A DNA stretch of 42,116 nucleotides from Candidatus Brocadiia bacterium (lineage in GTDB: Bacteria; Planctomycetota; Uabimicrobiia; Uabimicrobiales; JABWCH01), in assembly GCA_013359215.1 (NCBI GenBank), contig JABWCH010000083.1, forward strand, positions 1-42,116, in the 5' to 3' direction. Positions 26,835-34,855 of this stretch are shown here, in pieces. Positions within the stretch are counted from its first letter, which is position 1; each line of letters begins with the position of its first letter. A program made the position numbers and the translations under genes. A model generated the notes under the pieces. It saw nothing but the letters and a program-made list of their open reading frames with translations. It searched no databases and was not told the DNA's origin.

Positions 26835-26900
26835 AAGAATAGATCGATCTGAAAAAGAATAGTTACATAAATTTGTTACAATATTTTAGGAGTATCATAA

Positions 26901-27521
26901 ATGTTTCAAAAAGTATTTATTATTATGTTTGTAGTTTGTTGTAATTTATGTTTAGGGCAAGGAAGATTAGAATTATCGTTTAGACCTTTGAGCGTGCATG
27001 CTCCTCTTGAAAATGGATTATACAAAATTGAGGTGCAAACACCAGGTGGATGGGAGTATTTGCACGTAGCCAACAACCAGAAAAACGGCCATGCTGCTGT
27101 CTATTGGAATCAGCACGGGCCAAATTCCATCTGGAAGTTAGAGCGGCAAAGCAATGGGCTATATTCAATACAAGTCATGACACCAGGCGGATGGGAGCAT
27201 TTGCACGTAGCCAACAACCAGAAAAACGGCCATGCTGCCGTCTATTGGAATCAGCATGGAGCGAACGCAAGATGGAAATTTTCTAAAGAGTCCAATGGAT
27301 TGTATTCAATTCAGGTACAGACACCAGGTGGATGGGAATATTTGCATGTAATTAATAATCAAAAAAATGGGAGAGTTGGTGTTTACTGGAATCAGCATGG
27401 CTCAAATGCAAAATGGCAATTGAAAAAATGCGATAATAGCACAGCAGCGACTAAGGCACTGGACAGAGGAACAAACTATCAGATTAAACCAGATACTCTG
27501 GTTATTGAGTTAGGAAAATAG
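26901..27521 (+). CDS. secreted three-repeat beta-trefoil (ricin-B-like) lectin
   Basis: The 206-aa product has a signal peptide (about 1-19) and three near-identical repeats of about 47 residues (39-80, 86-127, 132-174), each reading GLYxIxVxTPGGWEYLHV, NNQKNGHAAVYWNQHG, then a WK/WQ end. Three repeats with a terminal aromatic-x-W pattern suggest a beta-trefoil carbohydrate-binding protein like ricin B chains. Repeats 1 and 2 are almost identical in DNA. AGGAG precedes the ATG. It is followed after 51 bases by the 365-aa secreted protein, with a terminator beyond that. Binding of a glycan is inference from the fold. Confidence 0.85.
   Translation: MFQKVFIIMFVVCCNLCLGQGRLELSFRPLSVHAPLENGLYKIEVQTPGGWEYLHVANNQKNGHAAVYWNQHGPNSIWKLERQSNGLYSIQVMTPGGWEHLHVANNQKNGHAAVYWNQHGANARWKFSKESNGLYSIQVQTPGGWEYLHVINNQKNGRVGVYWNQHGSNAKWQLKKCDNSTAATKALDRGTNYQIKPDTLVIELGK
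27050..27290 (+). repeat. near-identical DNA repeats inside the lectin gene
   Basis: Two units with a 141-bp period share long identical blocks, for example CCAACAACCAGAAAAACGGC at 27070 and 27211. The third unit keeps the protein but has diverged at silent positions, so units 1 and 2 were recently duplicated or converted. Confidence 0.8.
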
Positions 27522-27572
27522 CGTATAGTTTTACAGTGATAAATGTTAATAGAAACGAAAGGAAATTAGATT

Positions 27573-28670
27573 ATGTTACAAAGATGTAATAAAAATATAG
27601 CTTTTCTTTTACTTCTCAGTTTTTGTTTTGCTTTAAGCACTCTCTATGCTCAACAGGAAGAGCCAAAAGCAGAAAACCAGGAAAAAGCACAAGCAGAGAG
27701 TACAGAAAAAACAGATGAGCCAGAAAATCAGGAAGCTGCAAAAGAAGAAGACGCTGTTCAAGAACTCACTCCAGAAGAAAAAGAAGCCTTGGAAAAATTA
27801 GGAGAAGAAAGCAGAGCTTACGAATCCAACAAAGACAGCGAAAAAGCAAAAGTAGAAAATGGTGGCTGGTGTGTGGCATGGGCTGATGATGTTTCCGAAA
27901 CAGATGTTGCCAGGGGAATCGTTTCTGTTGCTGGCTCAATTTCTGTTGGTAATCCTGGACCTTTTTATGCCTGGATAGAAAATCTTGCTGATAGAACCAT
28001 TGCTTCTTTAGGGCATAGTGCTGCCTCCAAGATGCCTGGCTATATTAAAAACCAGGCCAAAGAATTGGCAAGAGACATTATCAAGGCAGCCGTGCAAGGC
28101 AAAGGCGCAAAGGAAGCATTCAAAAATTTCGATACCGTTGATTTTAAAGCTGGAGCAATAAAATACAGTGGAACTAATTATCAAAAGATCGGTGGAAAAA
28201 AAATCACTTTATCTAAAACTTGGGGCATTAAACCTTACGTTGCTTTTAGATGGCGTAGTTCATCCAGAGATTTCAGTTCATCCAGTGAACCTGACCTAAG
28301 AACTATTAGCATGCTAGGGATCGCTTATAAAAATGGAACAAGAGTATCCATACCTGGTAATACAGCGATTTACATGGTAATCGATTACAAAAGACGGCAT
28401 ATATCGAATGAGAGCGTACATTCTAAGCTATTTCGCTCTTTTAGTGGTGTTGTGTCCAACAGCATGGCTAATTCTTTGCCTCTAGGGAATGCTTTAGATG
28501 GAAATTCCATACTTTTCAAATATTCCAACAGGGATACTGTCTATTTCTTTGATGGTAGGGTAAAGCATCCTATTCTAAACCGTGGTGCTTTTGAAAGATG
28601 CAATTTTGATTGGGGTAAAATACAGACCAGGAACGACATCAATGCTCCAGATGGATCTCCGATTGACTAA
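27573..28670 (+). CDS. secreted protein of unknown function, lectin-operon partner
   Basis: The 365-aa product has a signal peptide (about 1-26), a Glu/Lys-rich low-complexity segment (about 27-95), and a folded part from GGWCVAWADD onward. That part has an amphipathic or weakly hydrophobic stretch (VARGIVSVAGSISVG), a helical region, and a C-terminal beta-rich half (YVAFRWRSSSRDFSSS, YSNRDTVYFFDGRVKHP). AAAGGA lies 9-10 bases before the ATG. No known enzyme motif is visible. Pairing with a secreted lectin in one terminated operon suggests a binding-plus-effector pair, but this is inference. Confidence 0.8.
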   Translation: MLQRCNKNIAFLLLLSFCFALSTLYAQQEEPKAENQEKAQAESTEKTDEPENQEAAKEEDAVQELTPEEKEALEKLGEESRAYESNKDSEKAKVENGGWCVAWADDVSETDVARGIVSVAGSISVGNPGPFYAWIENLADRTIASLGHSAASKMPGYIKNQAKELARDIIKAAVQGKGAKEAFKNFDTVDFKAGAIKYSGTNYQKIGGKKITLSKTWGIKPYVAFRWRSSSRDFSSSSEPDLRTISMLGIAYKNGTRVSIPGNTAIYMVIDYKRRHISNESVHSKLFRSFSGVVSNSMANSLPLGNALDGNSILFKYSNRDTVYFFDGRVKHPILNRGAFERCNFDWGKIQTRNDINAPDGSPID

Positions 28671-28696
28671 AACAGACCATAATCCTCTGTAAAGAT

Positions 28697-28727
28697 AAGA
28701 GCCACAAAATTTTTTGTGGCTTTTATT
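28697..28727 (+). terminator. intrinsic terminator of the lectin operon
   Basis: GCCACAAAA (28701-28709) and TTTTGTGGC (28712-28720) pair perfectly, extended by an A-T pair at 28700/28721. The downstream side continues TTTTATTTTG. It lies 30 bases after the stop codon at 28670. Confidence 0.9.
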
Positions 28728-28773
28728 TTGTTTAGGTGTGTTAATTCTGATTATTTTATAGTGAGATAAACTT

Positions 28774-31083
28774 ATGATAAAACAATCCTATAAAAGCATA
28801 TTGTGTTTCCTTCTTTTCTTTTTTTTCATCATTTCTATTGTCCAGCCGCAAGATGCAAAACCAGAGGAAAAAAGAGAAGATCTTTTTGTTCAGGATGAAG
28901 ATTTTGAAAAGTATGTTGATGTTGTCGCAGTGGGAAAAGCCCTTGCTGAAGGAGATGCTGCTGTTCTGGCAGATGCTGCTTTGCAATGGGCCAAAGTAGA
29001 AGCTCTTTCCCAAAGAAAGCATAGATCTGGATTGAGTTCAGACAGTTTGGTAGAAGCGGCTATTGACCTTGCTATTATGAAAAAAGATGAGGAAACGCTA
29101 GAGCGTCTTTGTGAAGCAGCTTTGCTTTGTGGGAAACAGGAATGGGTGGACAGTGTGGATATCGCAAAAAAACTGGCGCAAGAATCTCGCGCTATAGAAG
29201 AAACCGTTTCCCTGGATGGCCTTTCTCCAGAAGCCTGCTGTTTATATTATGATTGCATGAAAGAAATACAATTATCCAGAATTACGAAAAATCCAGGCAT
29301 CTTGAAAGGCTGGAAGGAAAAGATCCACATTTTTCCTGCAAAGATACAAAAGCATCTTTTGAAATGCCTGGCTCAAGTGCAAGAAGAAAGCCCAGAAACA
29401 GCTTCTGAAGAATCTTCTGTCATGGCGAAGCTGGCAAAAGGAAGCAGAGGAGAGGTGCAGCCCTATTCTTTTTTAGCAAAAGAAAAGCAAGGGAATGCTC
29501 ACAAAAGATGGTTTAATTTTTATGTTCGTGTGAACAAAACAAAGCCTGATGGAAAATCCTGGGATATCTTAGGCGGAGAACCTGATGTCAAGGTTTATAT
29601 TTATAAGCTGCGAAAAACATCCGAAGGCGAGGATGAATGGGATATACAATATGTAAGCGATGTGATGGAAGATACACGCTTGACAAAAATGGTAAATCCT
29701 GAATTGCAGGTTTCTTTAGGAGATTCGCTTTATATTAAAGCAGTAGACCAGGATCTTAAAAGCAACGATAGAATTGGCGAAGCTACCTTAAAAATAGAAC
29801 ACTATGCTTCTGGAAGCTTATCTTCTCGCTCTATGACAGTATCCTATTTTTTTTCCCAGAAACGCAATATATCGGATTTTCTTGTGGAAGAAACCCCAGA
29901 TAAAGAAGAAAAAAGAGAGACAGAAGAAGAAAAAATAGAGCCAGAATCGCCCCAAAAAGATATAAAAACCGTGGAAAAACAACCTGAGACTGATGCCATA
30001 CAAAAACAACCTGAAGTTTTGCCTGTAGAGCATAAAGGGGAAAACACAGAATATAGCCAGGAAGAAAAAGATCTGGAAAAAGATCTTAGCAAAACTGTTG
30101 CCAAAACAATAGAAAAAAATATCCAGGAATCGCCTTCTCCTGAGAACAAAGAAAATACAGAAAGCTCTTTTAAAGAAAACACAGAGATAAAAGTTACACC
30201 TGAAAAAGTTGTAACAAATAAAACAGCCTATAATCCCGAATCCGAAGTGGAACTCAAAAAACAGATCCAGGCGTTAAAAAATATGCTAGAATGGCATAAA
30301 GACAAGTACACTGCTAAAAATCCAGGCAAAAAAATCCCAGAAGAATTCGATAAAATGATCTATTTTTTAGATATGTCCCACAAAAGGCTAAACCAGGCAA
30401 ATCTCAATCTTTTCCAGAACTTTTCAGATCATAACCTGGCTTTTTTCCAATCCTGTATCGAAAATCTGGAAAAAAATACCATGCTCTATTCAAAAATCCA
30501 CGATACCCTTTCACAAGGTATATTAGAATCCCACAATCTTTATCTTTCTTTTAGCAAAAGCATTGCATTCCACTATGAAGAGAAAAAAAATGAGCAAATA
30601 GAAGAGGGCAAAAAGCAGACCAAGAACGCATCCCGCTACAAAGGAACAGCAACCGATTTGAGGTCGAAAACATTTTCCCCTTCGACTATGCCGCCAGACA
30701 ACAGCATGCCTCCTGCTGGAAAGATCCAGGAGGAAATGGAGCAGAAAATAAAAGAAGAAATCGAAAAGCAAGAGGCAAGCTATTTTGAAATACACGAGAA
30801 ATTTCAATCTCTTAACCTTATGCTAGGCCAAACTTTTGAAATATACTTAAAATCCTATAAAGAATTTTTGCAAGAATGGCTTGCCATGATCAAAAATACC
30901 CAACAATATGCCAAAATCGCTTCGCTGAGGGAACAAGAACTGGAAGAAAAATATTCCAATATTACACAAAACATTGGGAAACAAAAATTCGAAACAATCA
31001 AAGATTTTATGATATTCATCAAAACATCTGATCTTGATGGCGTTTTTTTAAGGCATTTGCGATTCCAGAAAAGAAAAAAATAG
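28774..31083 (+). CDS. exported C2-like/coiled-coil protein
   Basis: The 769-aa product has a signal peptide (about 1-26) and a helical N-terminal region to about 235. A C2-like beta sandwich follows (about 243-365): FYVRVNKTKPDGKSWDILGG, PDVKVYIY, MEDTRLT, and LYIKAVDQDLKSNDRIGEA, with Asp residues placed as in calcium-binding loops. A Glu/Lys/Pro-rich linker (about 370-490) leads to a long helical, coiled-coil C-terminus. GTGAG lies upstream of the ATG. The PEGA-like gene follows after 6 bases. C2 domains usually bind membranes or calcium; here that is inferred from fold only. Confidence 0.82.
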   Translation: MIKQSYKSILCFLLFFFFIISIVQPQDAKPEEKREDLFVQDEDFEKYVDVVAVGKALAEGDAAVLADAALQWAKVEALSQRKHRSGLSSDSLVEAAIDLAIMKKDEETLERLCEAALLCGKQEWVDSVDIAKKLAQESRAIEETVSLDGLSPEACCLYYDCMKEIQLSRITKNPGILKGWKEKIHIFPAKIQKHLLKCLAQVQEESPETASEESSVMAKLAKGSRGEVQPYSFLAKEKQGNAHKRWFNFYVRVNKTKPDGKSWDILGGEPDVKVYIYKLRKTSEGEDEWDIQYVSDVMEDTRLTKMVNPELQVSLGDSLYIKAVDQDLKSNDRIGEATLKIEHYASGSLSSRSMTVSYFFSQKRNISDFLVEETPDKEEKRETEEEKIEPESPQKDIKTVEKQPETDAIQKQPEVLPVEHKGENTEYSQEEKDLEKDLSKTVAKTIEKNIQESPSPENKENTESSFKENTEIKVTPEKVVTNKTAYNPESEVELKKQIQALKNMLEWHKDKYTAKNPGKKIPEEFDKMIYFLDMSHKRLNQANLNLFQNFSDHNLAFFQSCIENLEKNTMLYSKIHDTLSQGILESHNLYLSFSKSIAFHYEEKKNEQIEEGKKQTKNASRYKGTATDLRSKTFSPSTMPPDNSMPPAGKIQEEMEQKIKEEIEKQEASYFEIHEKFQSLNLMLGQTFEIYLKSYKEFLQEWLAMIKNTQQYAKIASLREQELEEKYSNITQNIGKQKFETIKDFMIFIKTSDLDGVFLRHLRFQKRKK

Positions 31084-31089
31084 AATTTT

Positions 31090-32130
31090 ATGAAAAAAAA
31101 TAAAAATTTGTTTTTTTTAAATTTTTTAGGTAAAAAATATCTTCTTTTTATTCTTTGGGAAGTACTCTTGTTTTTTATTTTATCTCAGCCTGTTTGGGGG
31201 CAGCCTAAGAGTGTTTTGTTTGTTTTTAAAGATGTGCATAGCAAACAAAAAGTCTATCCTGATAGCATCAGGTTAGACAATAGAGTTTTTATGGCATCGG
31301 AATGGATACAGATTGAGCCAGGAGAGCATAATCTGGTTGTGGAAAAATCAGGATATGTGTCTTGGAAAGAGAAAATCTTGGTTTCCACAGACATAGCCCC
31401 CATCCTTTGGGAAGTTGAATTAACGCCAAAGGATAGGCCGCGTAAAATTTTGTTTGATGTCTTGGAGCAGGAAATGCCTTTGCTGCCTTTTTCTCTTCTC
31501 ATTAATGGCAAATCGTATTTCCAAAATCATTCTTTCCTGCCTGGGACAAGCATTGATATTCTCTTTCAATATCAAAAATTTAAAACTATCCAAAAAACAG
31601 TTTTGATTCCTCCTGGGGATGGGCCATACATCGTGCATTTGCCACTAGAAAAACTGGCGCAATATGAAATTTATAGCACACAAAATAAAATGGATCTGGA
31701 TGGGATAGAATACCATTATGAATTCCTGGCAGACAATGACTTGATAGAGAAGCACCAAATCTTTGTTGAAAAAGGTGTTAAATACTTTTACTATACTCTC
31801 TATGTACCTCAGGAAACCAAAACTTTTACTATCTGCTGTGGCTATTTCTTTGAGCTAAAACCTATACAAAATCTGAATTCTGGTATCATCTCTATGAATC
31901 ATATCCATATTCCCAGGCTCATAAAGCACCTTGACTTCAAGAGAAAAGAAAAAAGTCGCGGGATTATACCTGTTTTGGAAAATCTCTTGAACCAGGGCTA
32001 TGCCAATAGTATAGCAAAATCTACAGAAATAAAAATGCTTATGGAATACTTAAAGGAATGTATGAAGCAGAGCAATAGCGAGGAAGCAATACGCATAGCC
32101 GCGGTCATGGAAAGAATCAGAATAAAATAG
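31090..32130 (+). CDS. membrane or exported PEGA-like protein
   Basis: The 346-aa product has an N-terminal hydrophobic segment (about 17-36), which may be a signal peptide ending QPVWGQ. Residues about 38-112 resemble a PEGA domain: IEPGEHNLVVEKSGYVSWKE with paired strands on either side. The middle is beta-rich, and the C-terminal ~50 residues are helical (EIKMLMEYLKECMKQSNSEEA). PEGA domains sit on the outer face of many envelope proteins. It is co-transcribed with the C2-like gene. Confidence 0.75.
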   Translation: MKKNKNLFFLNFLGKKYLLFILWEVLLFFILSQPVWGQPKSVLFVFKDVHSKQKVYPDSIRLDNRVFMASEWIQIEPGEHNLVVEKSGYVSWKEKILVSTDIAPILWEVELTPKDRPRKILFDVLEQEMPLLPFSLLINGKSYFQNHSFLPGTSIDILFQYQKFKTIQKTVLIPPGDGPYIVHLPLEKLAQYEIYSTQNKMDLDGIEYHYEFLADNDLIEKHQIFVEKGVKYFYYTLYVPQETKTFTICCGYFFELKPIQNLNSGIISMNHIHIPRLIKHLDFKRKEKSRGIIPVLENLLNQGYANSIAKSTEIKMLMEYLKECMKQSNSEEAIRIAAVMERIRIK

Positions 32131-32160
32131 AAATTGAGAAGCTATGACTAGCACAAGTTG

Positions 32161-32277
32161 TAAGAAGTAAGATATTTGCCGAAAAAGCAAAGATTTTTAT
32201 CACGAATAAGACGAAGGGGCGAATGGTTTTTATAAAAATTTCATTCGCATAATTTGTATATTCGTCTCATTCGTGAT
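32161..32277 (+). repeat. ATTCGT-type repeat, copy D, forming a long imperfect hairpin
   Basis: The left part matches copy A (TTTTTATCACGAATAAGA, then GCGAATGG and TTTTTATAAAAATTTCATTC). ATCACGAATAAGACGAA (32199-32215) pairs with 32261-32277 over 17 bases with one mismatch, and GCGAATG (32219-32225) pairs with CATTCGC (32242-32248). It lies between the convergent PEGA-like and FGE-like genes and could act as a two-way terminator. Confidence 0.75.
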
Positions 32278-32329
32278 TCATGCCTTTTTGGTTTTTTGAG
32301 GCTAAGAATTGTTAAGATAAGCTGAGAGT

Positions 32330-33076
32330 CTATTTATGGAGTGGTTTGCAGACGCGGAAGCCGAGGTCTGCATTGCTGTATTCGAAATGGTCGCCATAAA
32401 TGTAATCGGATCCTGAGTTTTCTGCTGGATCAAAGAAACTGCCTCCGCGGTAGGTATAATAGACACCAGGATTTTCTCTTTTTTCTTCAGCTCTCCACTG
32501 GGGAATACGATATTCATCTTTACACCATTCCCAAACGTTTCCGCTCATATCATAAAGACCAAATGCGTTTGGTTTCTTTTTTCCTATAGGGCTGCTAGAG
32601 CCATCGCGGTTAAAGGAAGGCTCTATCTCGCTATACCACATGTATTCACGGCTTGGCTCATTGCCCCAATAGTATACTGTTGTAGTTCCAGCCCTATAAG
32701 CGTATTCCCATTGTGAGCTTGTGGGCAACATCAAACCTGTCTTTTCGCAAAAGGATTCACAATCAAGCCAGCTTACTTGTTCCACGGGTCTGCTTGCGCC
32801 TTCGAAATGGGATGGATTGTTTCCCATAATGGATTTCCATACTGCCTGGGGGACTTCGTATTTAGACATCAAGAATGCCTTGATCTGTCCATTGCCTGGC
32901 AACAAGACAAATTCCAGGTTCGTGGCAATATGGCGATATTCCTTGACAGTATGTGTCTGCCCACCACAAGAATATGTATGAGTTCCAGAATAAACGAAGC
33001 CAGCAATAGCATCATCAGAATAAGCGGAAAAATTAAATAAAAATGCAAAAAATAGTACAAAAATGGATAGTTTCAT
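32330..33076 (-). CDS. secreted FGE-like (SUMF1-fold) protein
   Basis: The 248-aa product has a signal peptide (about 1-20) and then a compact FGE-sulfatase domain: FLMSKYEVPQAVWKSIMGNN, PVEQVSW, LPTSSQWEYAYRAGT, NAFGLYDMSGNVWEWCKDE, YRGGSFFD and LGFRVCKP. The paired active-site cysteines of formylglycine-generating enzymes are missing, so enzyme activity on sulfatases is doubtful. CTGGAGG precedes the ATG. It stands alone between a convergent plus-strand operon and the TRAP operon. Confidence 0.88.
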   Translation of the reverse strand: MKLSIFVLFFAFLFNFSAYSDDAIAGFVYSGTHTYSCGGQTHTVKEYRHIATNLEFVLLPGNGQIKAFLMSKYEVPQAVWKSIMGNNPSHFEGASRPVEQVSWLDCESFCEKTGLMLPTSSQWEYAYRAGTTTVYYWGNEPSREYMWYSEIEPSFNRDGSSSPIGKKKPNAFGLYDMSGNVWEWCKDEYRIPQWRAEEKRENPGVYYTYRGGSFFDPAENSGSDYIYGDHFEYSNADLGFRVCKPLHK

Positions 33077-33146
33077 ATTTTTCCTCCAGAAAAAATAAAA
33101 TATTTAAAAAAAATAAAAAATATATAAAATTTAATAATGGGAGTCC

Positions 33147-33196
33147 AATTTACCCATGGGCTAGTATATAAAATCCTTTCAGGGTAAAGAGTTGCA
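33147..33196 (+). repeat. REP-like segment, copy 2
   Basis: TTTACCCATGGGCTAGTATA followed by CCTTTCAGGGTAAAG aligns with 26445-26493. CCCATGGG is palindromic, and the second block repeats the CAGGGTAAA/TTTACCC theme in inverse. Confidence 0.4.
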
Positions 33197-33232
33197 TCGA
33201 AAATTTAACCCCTATGAGGCTCACCAGATAGT

Positions 33233-34855
33233 TCATTCCTTATTCCTTCTGATAAAAGAAAGCCCTATAAATAAAAGGAATATTCCTGAGAAAAAAAGCC
33301 AGAGTATCCAAGGATGCTTTACAGGATACAGGGTAATAGCAGGAATATAGGTAATGATTCCCAAAACACCCAAAGATAAAAACAGGAAAGGAACACAGGT
33401 ATAAGCAACTTTGAAAAGGGATTTTTTGAATCTAAGGCTTGTGATAAAAAGGTTCATCCCAACAGGAGGTGTAAGGTATCCTATGCCTAAATTTGTCAAA
33501 AAAATGATGCCAAGATGTATGGGGTCAATCTGAAATGCGATTGCAATAGGGACAATCAGAGGCACTACGACCAGAATAGCAGAAAAAATATCCATGAGGC
33601 ATCCTACGACGAGCAAAAATATGTTAAGCAAAATAAGGAAAGTCAATGGGCTGCTAATGTGCTGTTTCATATAGAAAAGGATTTGGTCTGGGACTTTCGC
33701 CATAATGAGGAGGTTGGTTAATGACATAGCCATCATAAGAATAATCAAGATAGCCCCAATCAAAACCATACTTTTTTTGGCGATCTCAATTGCCTTGCGC
33801 ATTTTCAGTTCTTTGTAAAGGAACATTTCTACGAAAAAAACATAGAGTGCTGTATAGGCAGCAGATTCTGTAAGCTGGATATAACCGCCAAAATAGCCTA
33901 AAATCACGATCATGGGAGTTAGAATCTCAGGTAGTGCATGGATGGTAGAGTCCAGAAGTTCTTTCCAGGAAAAGGTTGATCTTGGAACGTTGTGGCGTAT
34001 TCCAATCCACATTCCATAGAAAGCAACAACCAGGATCATTAGAGTTCCTGGTATCAAACCTGCCAGGAAAAGATCCTTAATTTCCAGATTGGTATTGTTT
34101 CCCATGCCTTGCATGCTTGTGTTTGCTATGACACCGTACAAAATCACAGGCAAGCTAGGGGGAAATAAAAGGCCAAGGCTGCCGCCTGTTGTAATCATAC
34201 CCAGAGTAAAATTTTCGCTATGCTGCTCTTTTATCAAAATAGGATAGAGGAGTCCGCCTAAAGCAATGATAGTGACACCAGATGCACCAGTAAAAGCTGT
34301 GAAAAAAGCGCAGCTAATGGCAGCAATAAGGGATGTACCTCCTGGCAACCATCCTATAAGAGCGCGTGAGAATCTTACAAGCCTTTCAGGAGCATTTGTT
34401 TGTGAAAGTATATAGCCCGCAAAGGTAAACAATGGCAAGGGAATAAACAAAGTATGCGCCGTAAGTTTGTCAACCACATCAATAAAAATGCTTTTGGCAT
34501 TTTCGCTTAGAAACAAGGCTATGCTGGCAATAGAGCTAAACAGTGGCATACCTAGCAAGGCAAGAAGCACGGAAAAAATACGGAAGCGATTTTCAGATCT
34601 CGGACTTTTATGGGATATAGGCTTATTGCTGTTGTCTTTGGTTTCTTTCGAGGGAAGCTCTTCCGCAAGTGCTCCAGGCAGTTCGCCATCTTTTTTCCCT
34701 TGATCTTCCATCTTTTCCTGTAGTTTTTGGATCATTTCCTGATCAGAAGCATTTTCCAGAGAAACAGAAGGTTGAAATAAAAAAATATCTAGTCCAAGCA
34801 ATAGCGTAAAAAGAATGAGCAAAATAACGAAAATATTTCCTAAAGTGCGTTTCAT
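33233..34855 (-). CDS. dctM: TRAP transporter large permease subunit
   Basis: The 540-aa product is the main channel subunit of a tripartite ATP-independent periplasmic transporter, which imports organic acids using an ion gradient. After an N-terminal hydrophobic segment and a charged linker (about 30-90, longer than usual), about a dozen membrane helices follow. Family features include FTGASGVTIIALGGLLYPIL, GMITTGGSLGLLFPPSLP and LTPPVGMNLFITS. Its ATG overlaps the dctQ stop codon by 4 bases. No periplasmic binding protein (dctP) is in the window, so the substrate cannot be named. Confidence 0.93.
   Translation of the reverse strand: MKRTLGNIFVILLILFTLLLGLDIFLFQPSVSLENASDQEMIQKLQEKMEDQGKKDGELPGALAEELPSKETKDNSNKPISHKSPRSENRFRIFSVLLALLGMPLFSSIASIALFLSENAKSIFIDVVDKLTAHTLFIPLPLFTFAGYILSQTNAPERLVRFSRALIGWLPGGTSLIAAISCAFFTAFTGASGVTIIALGGLLYPILIKEQHSENFTLGMITTGGSLGLLFPPSLPVILYGVIANTSMQGMGNNTNLEIKDLFLAGLIPGTLMILVVAFYGMWIGIRHNVPRSTFSWKELLDSTIHALPEILTPMIVILGYFGGYIQLTESAAYTALYVFFVEMFLYKELKMRKAIEIAKKSMVLIGAILIILMMAMSLTNLLIMAKVPDQILFYMKQHISSPLTFLILLNIFLLVVGCLMDIFSAILVVVPLIVPIAIAFQIDPIHLGIIFLTNLGIGYLTPPVGMNLFITSLRFKKSLFKVAYTCVPFLFLSLGVLGIITYIPAITLYPVKHPWILWLFFSGIFLLFIGLSFIRRNKE

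Larger units (their letters stand above)
26358..26900. other. regulatory intergenic region between divergent operons
   Basis: This 543-base gap holds no gene. From left to right it contains a minus-strand sigma-54-like element, a REP-like segment (26445-26493), repeat copy C (26519-26616), a dyad (26652-26676), a 16-bp-periodic operator array (26718-26768) and a plus-strand sigma-54-like element (26819-26834). Confidence 0.75.

Noticed and set aside
29818..30182. Hydrophobic minus-strand ORFs opposite the C2-like gene
   Set aside because: They are antisense readings of the Glu/Lys-rich linker, which gives Phe/Ser/Leu-rich sequence. No start signals support them.
32330..32600. Diversity-generating retroelement target at the FGE-like C-terminus
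   Set aside because: FGE/C-type-lectin folds are common targets, but no reverse transcriptase, template repeat or adenine-biased variable region is visible.
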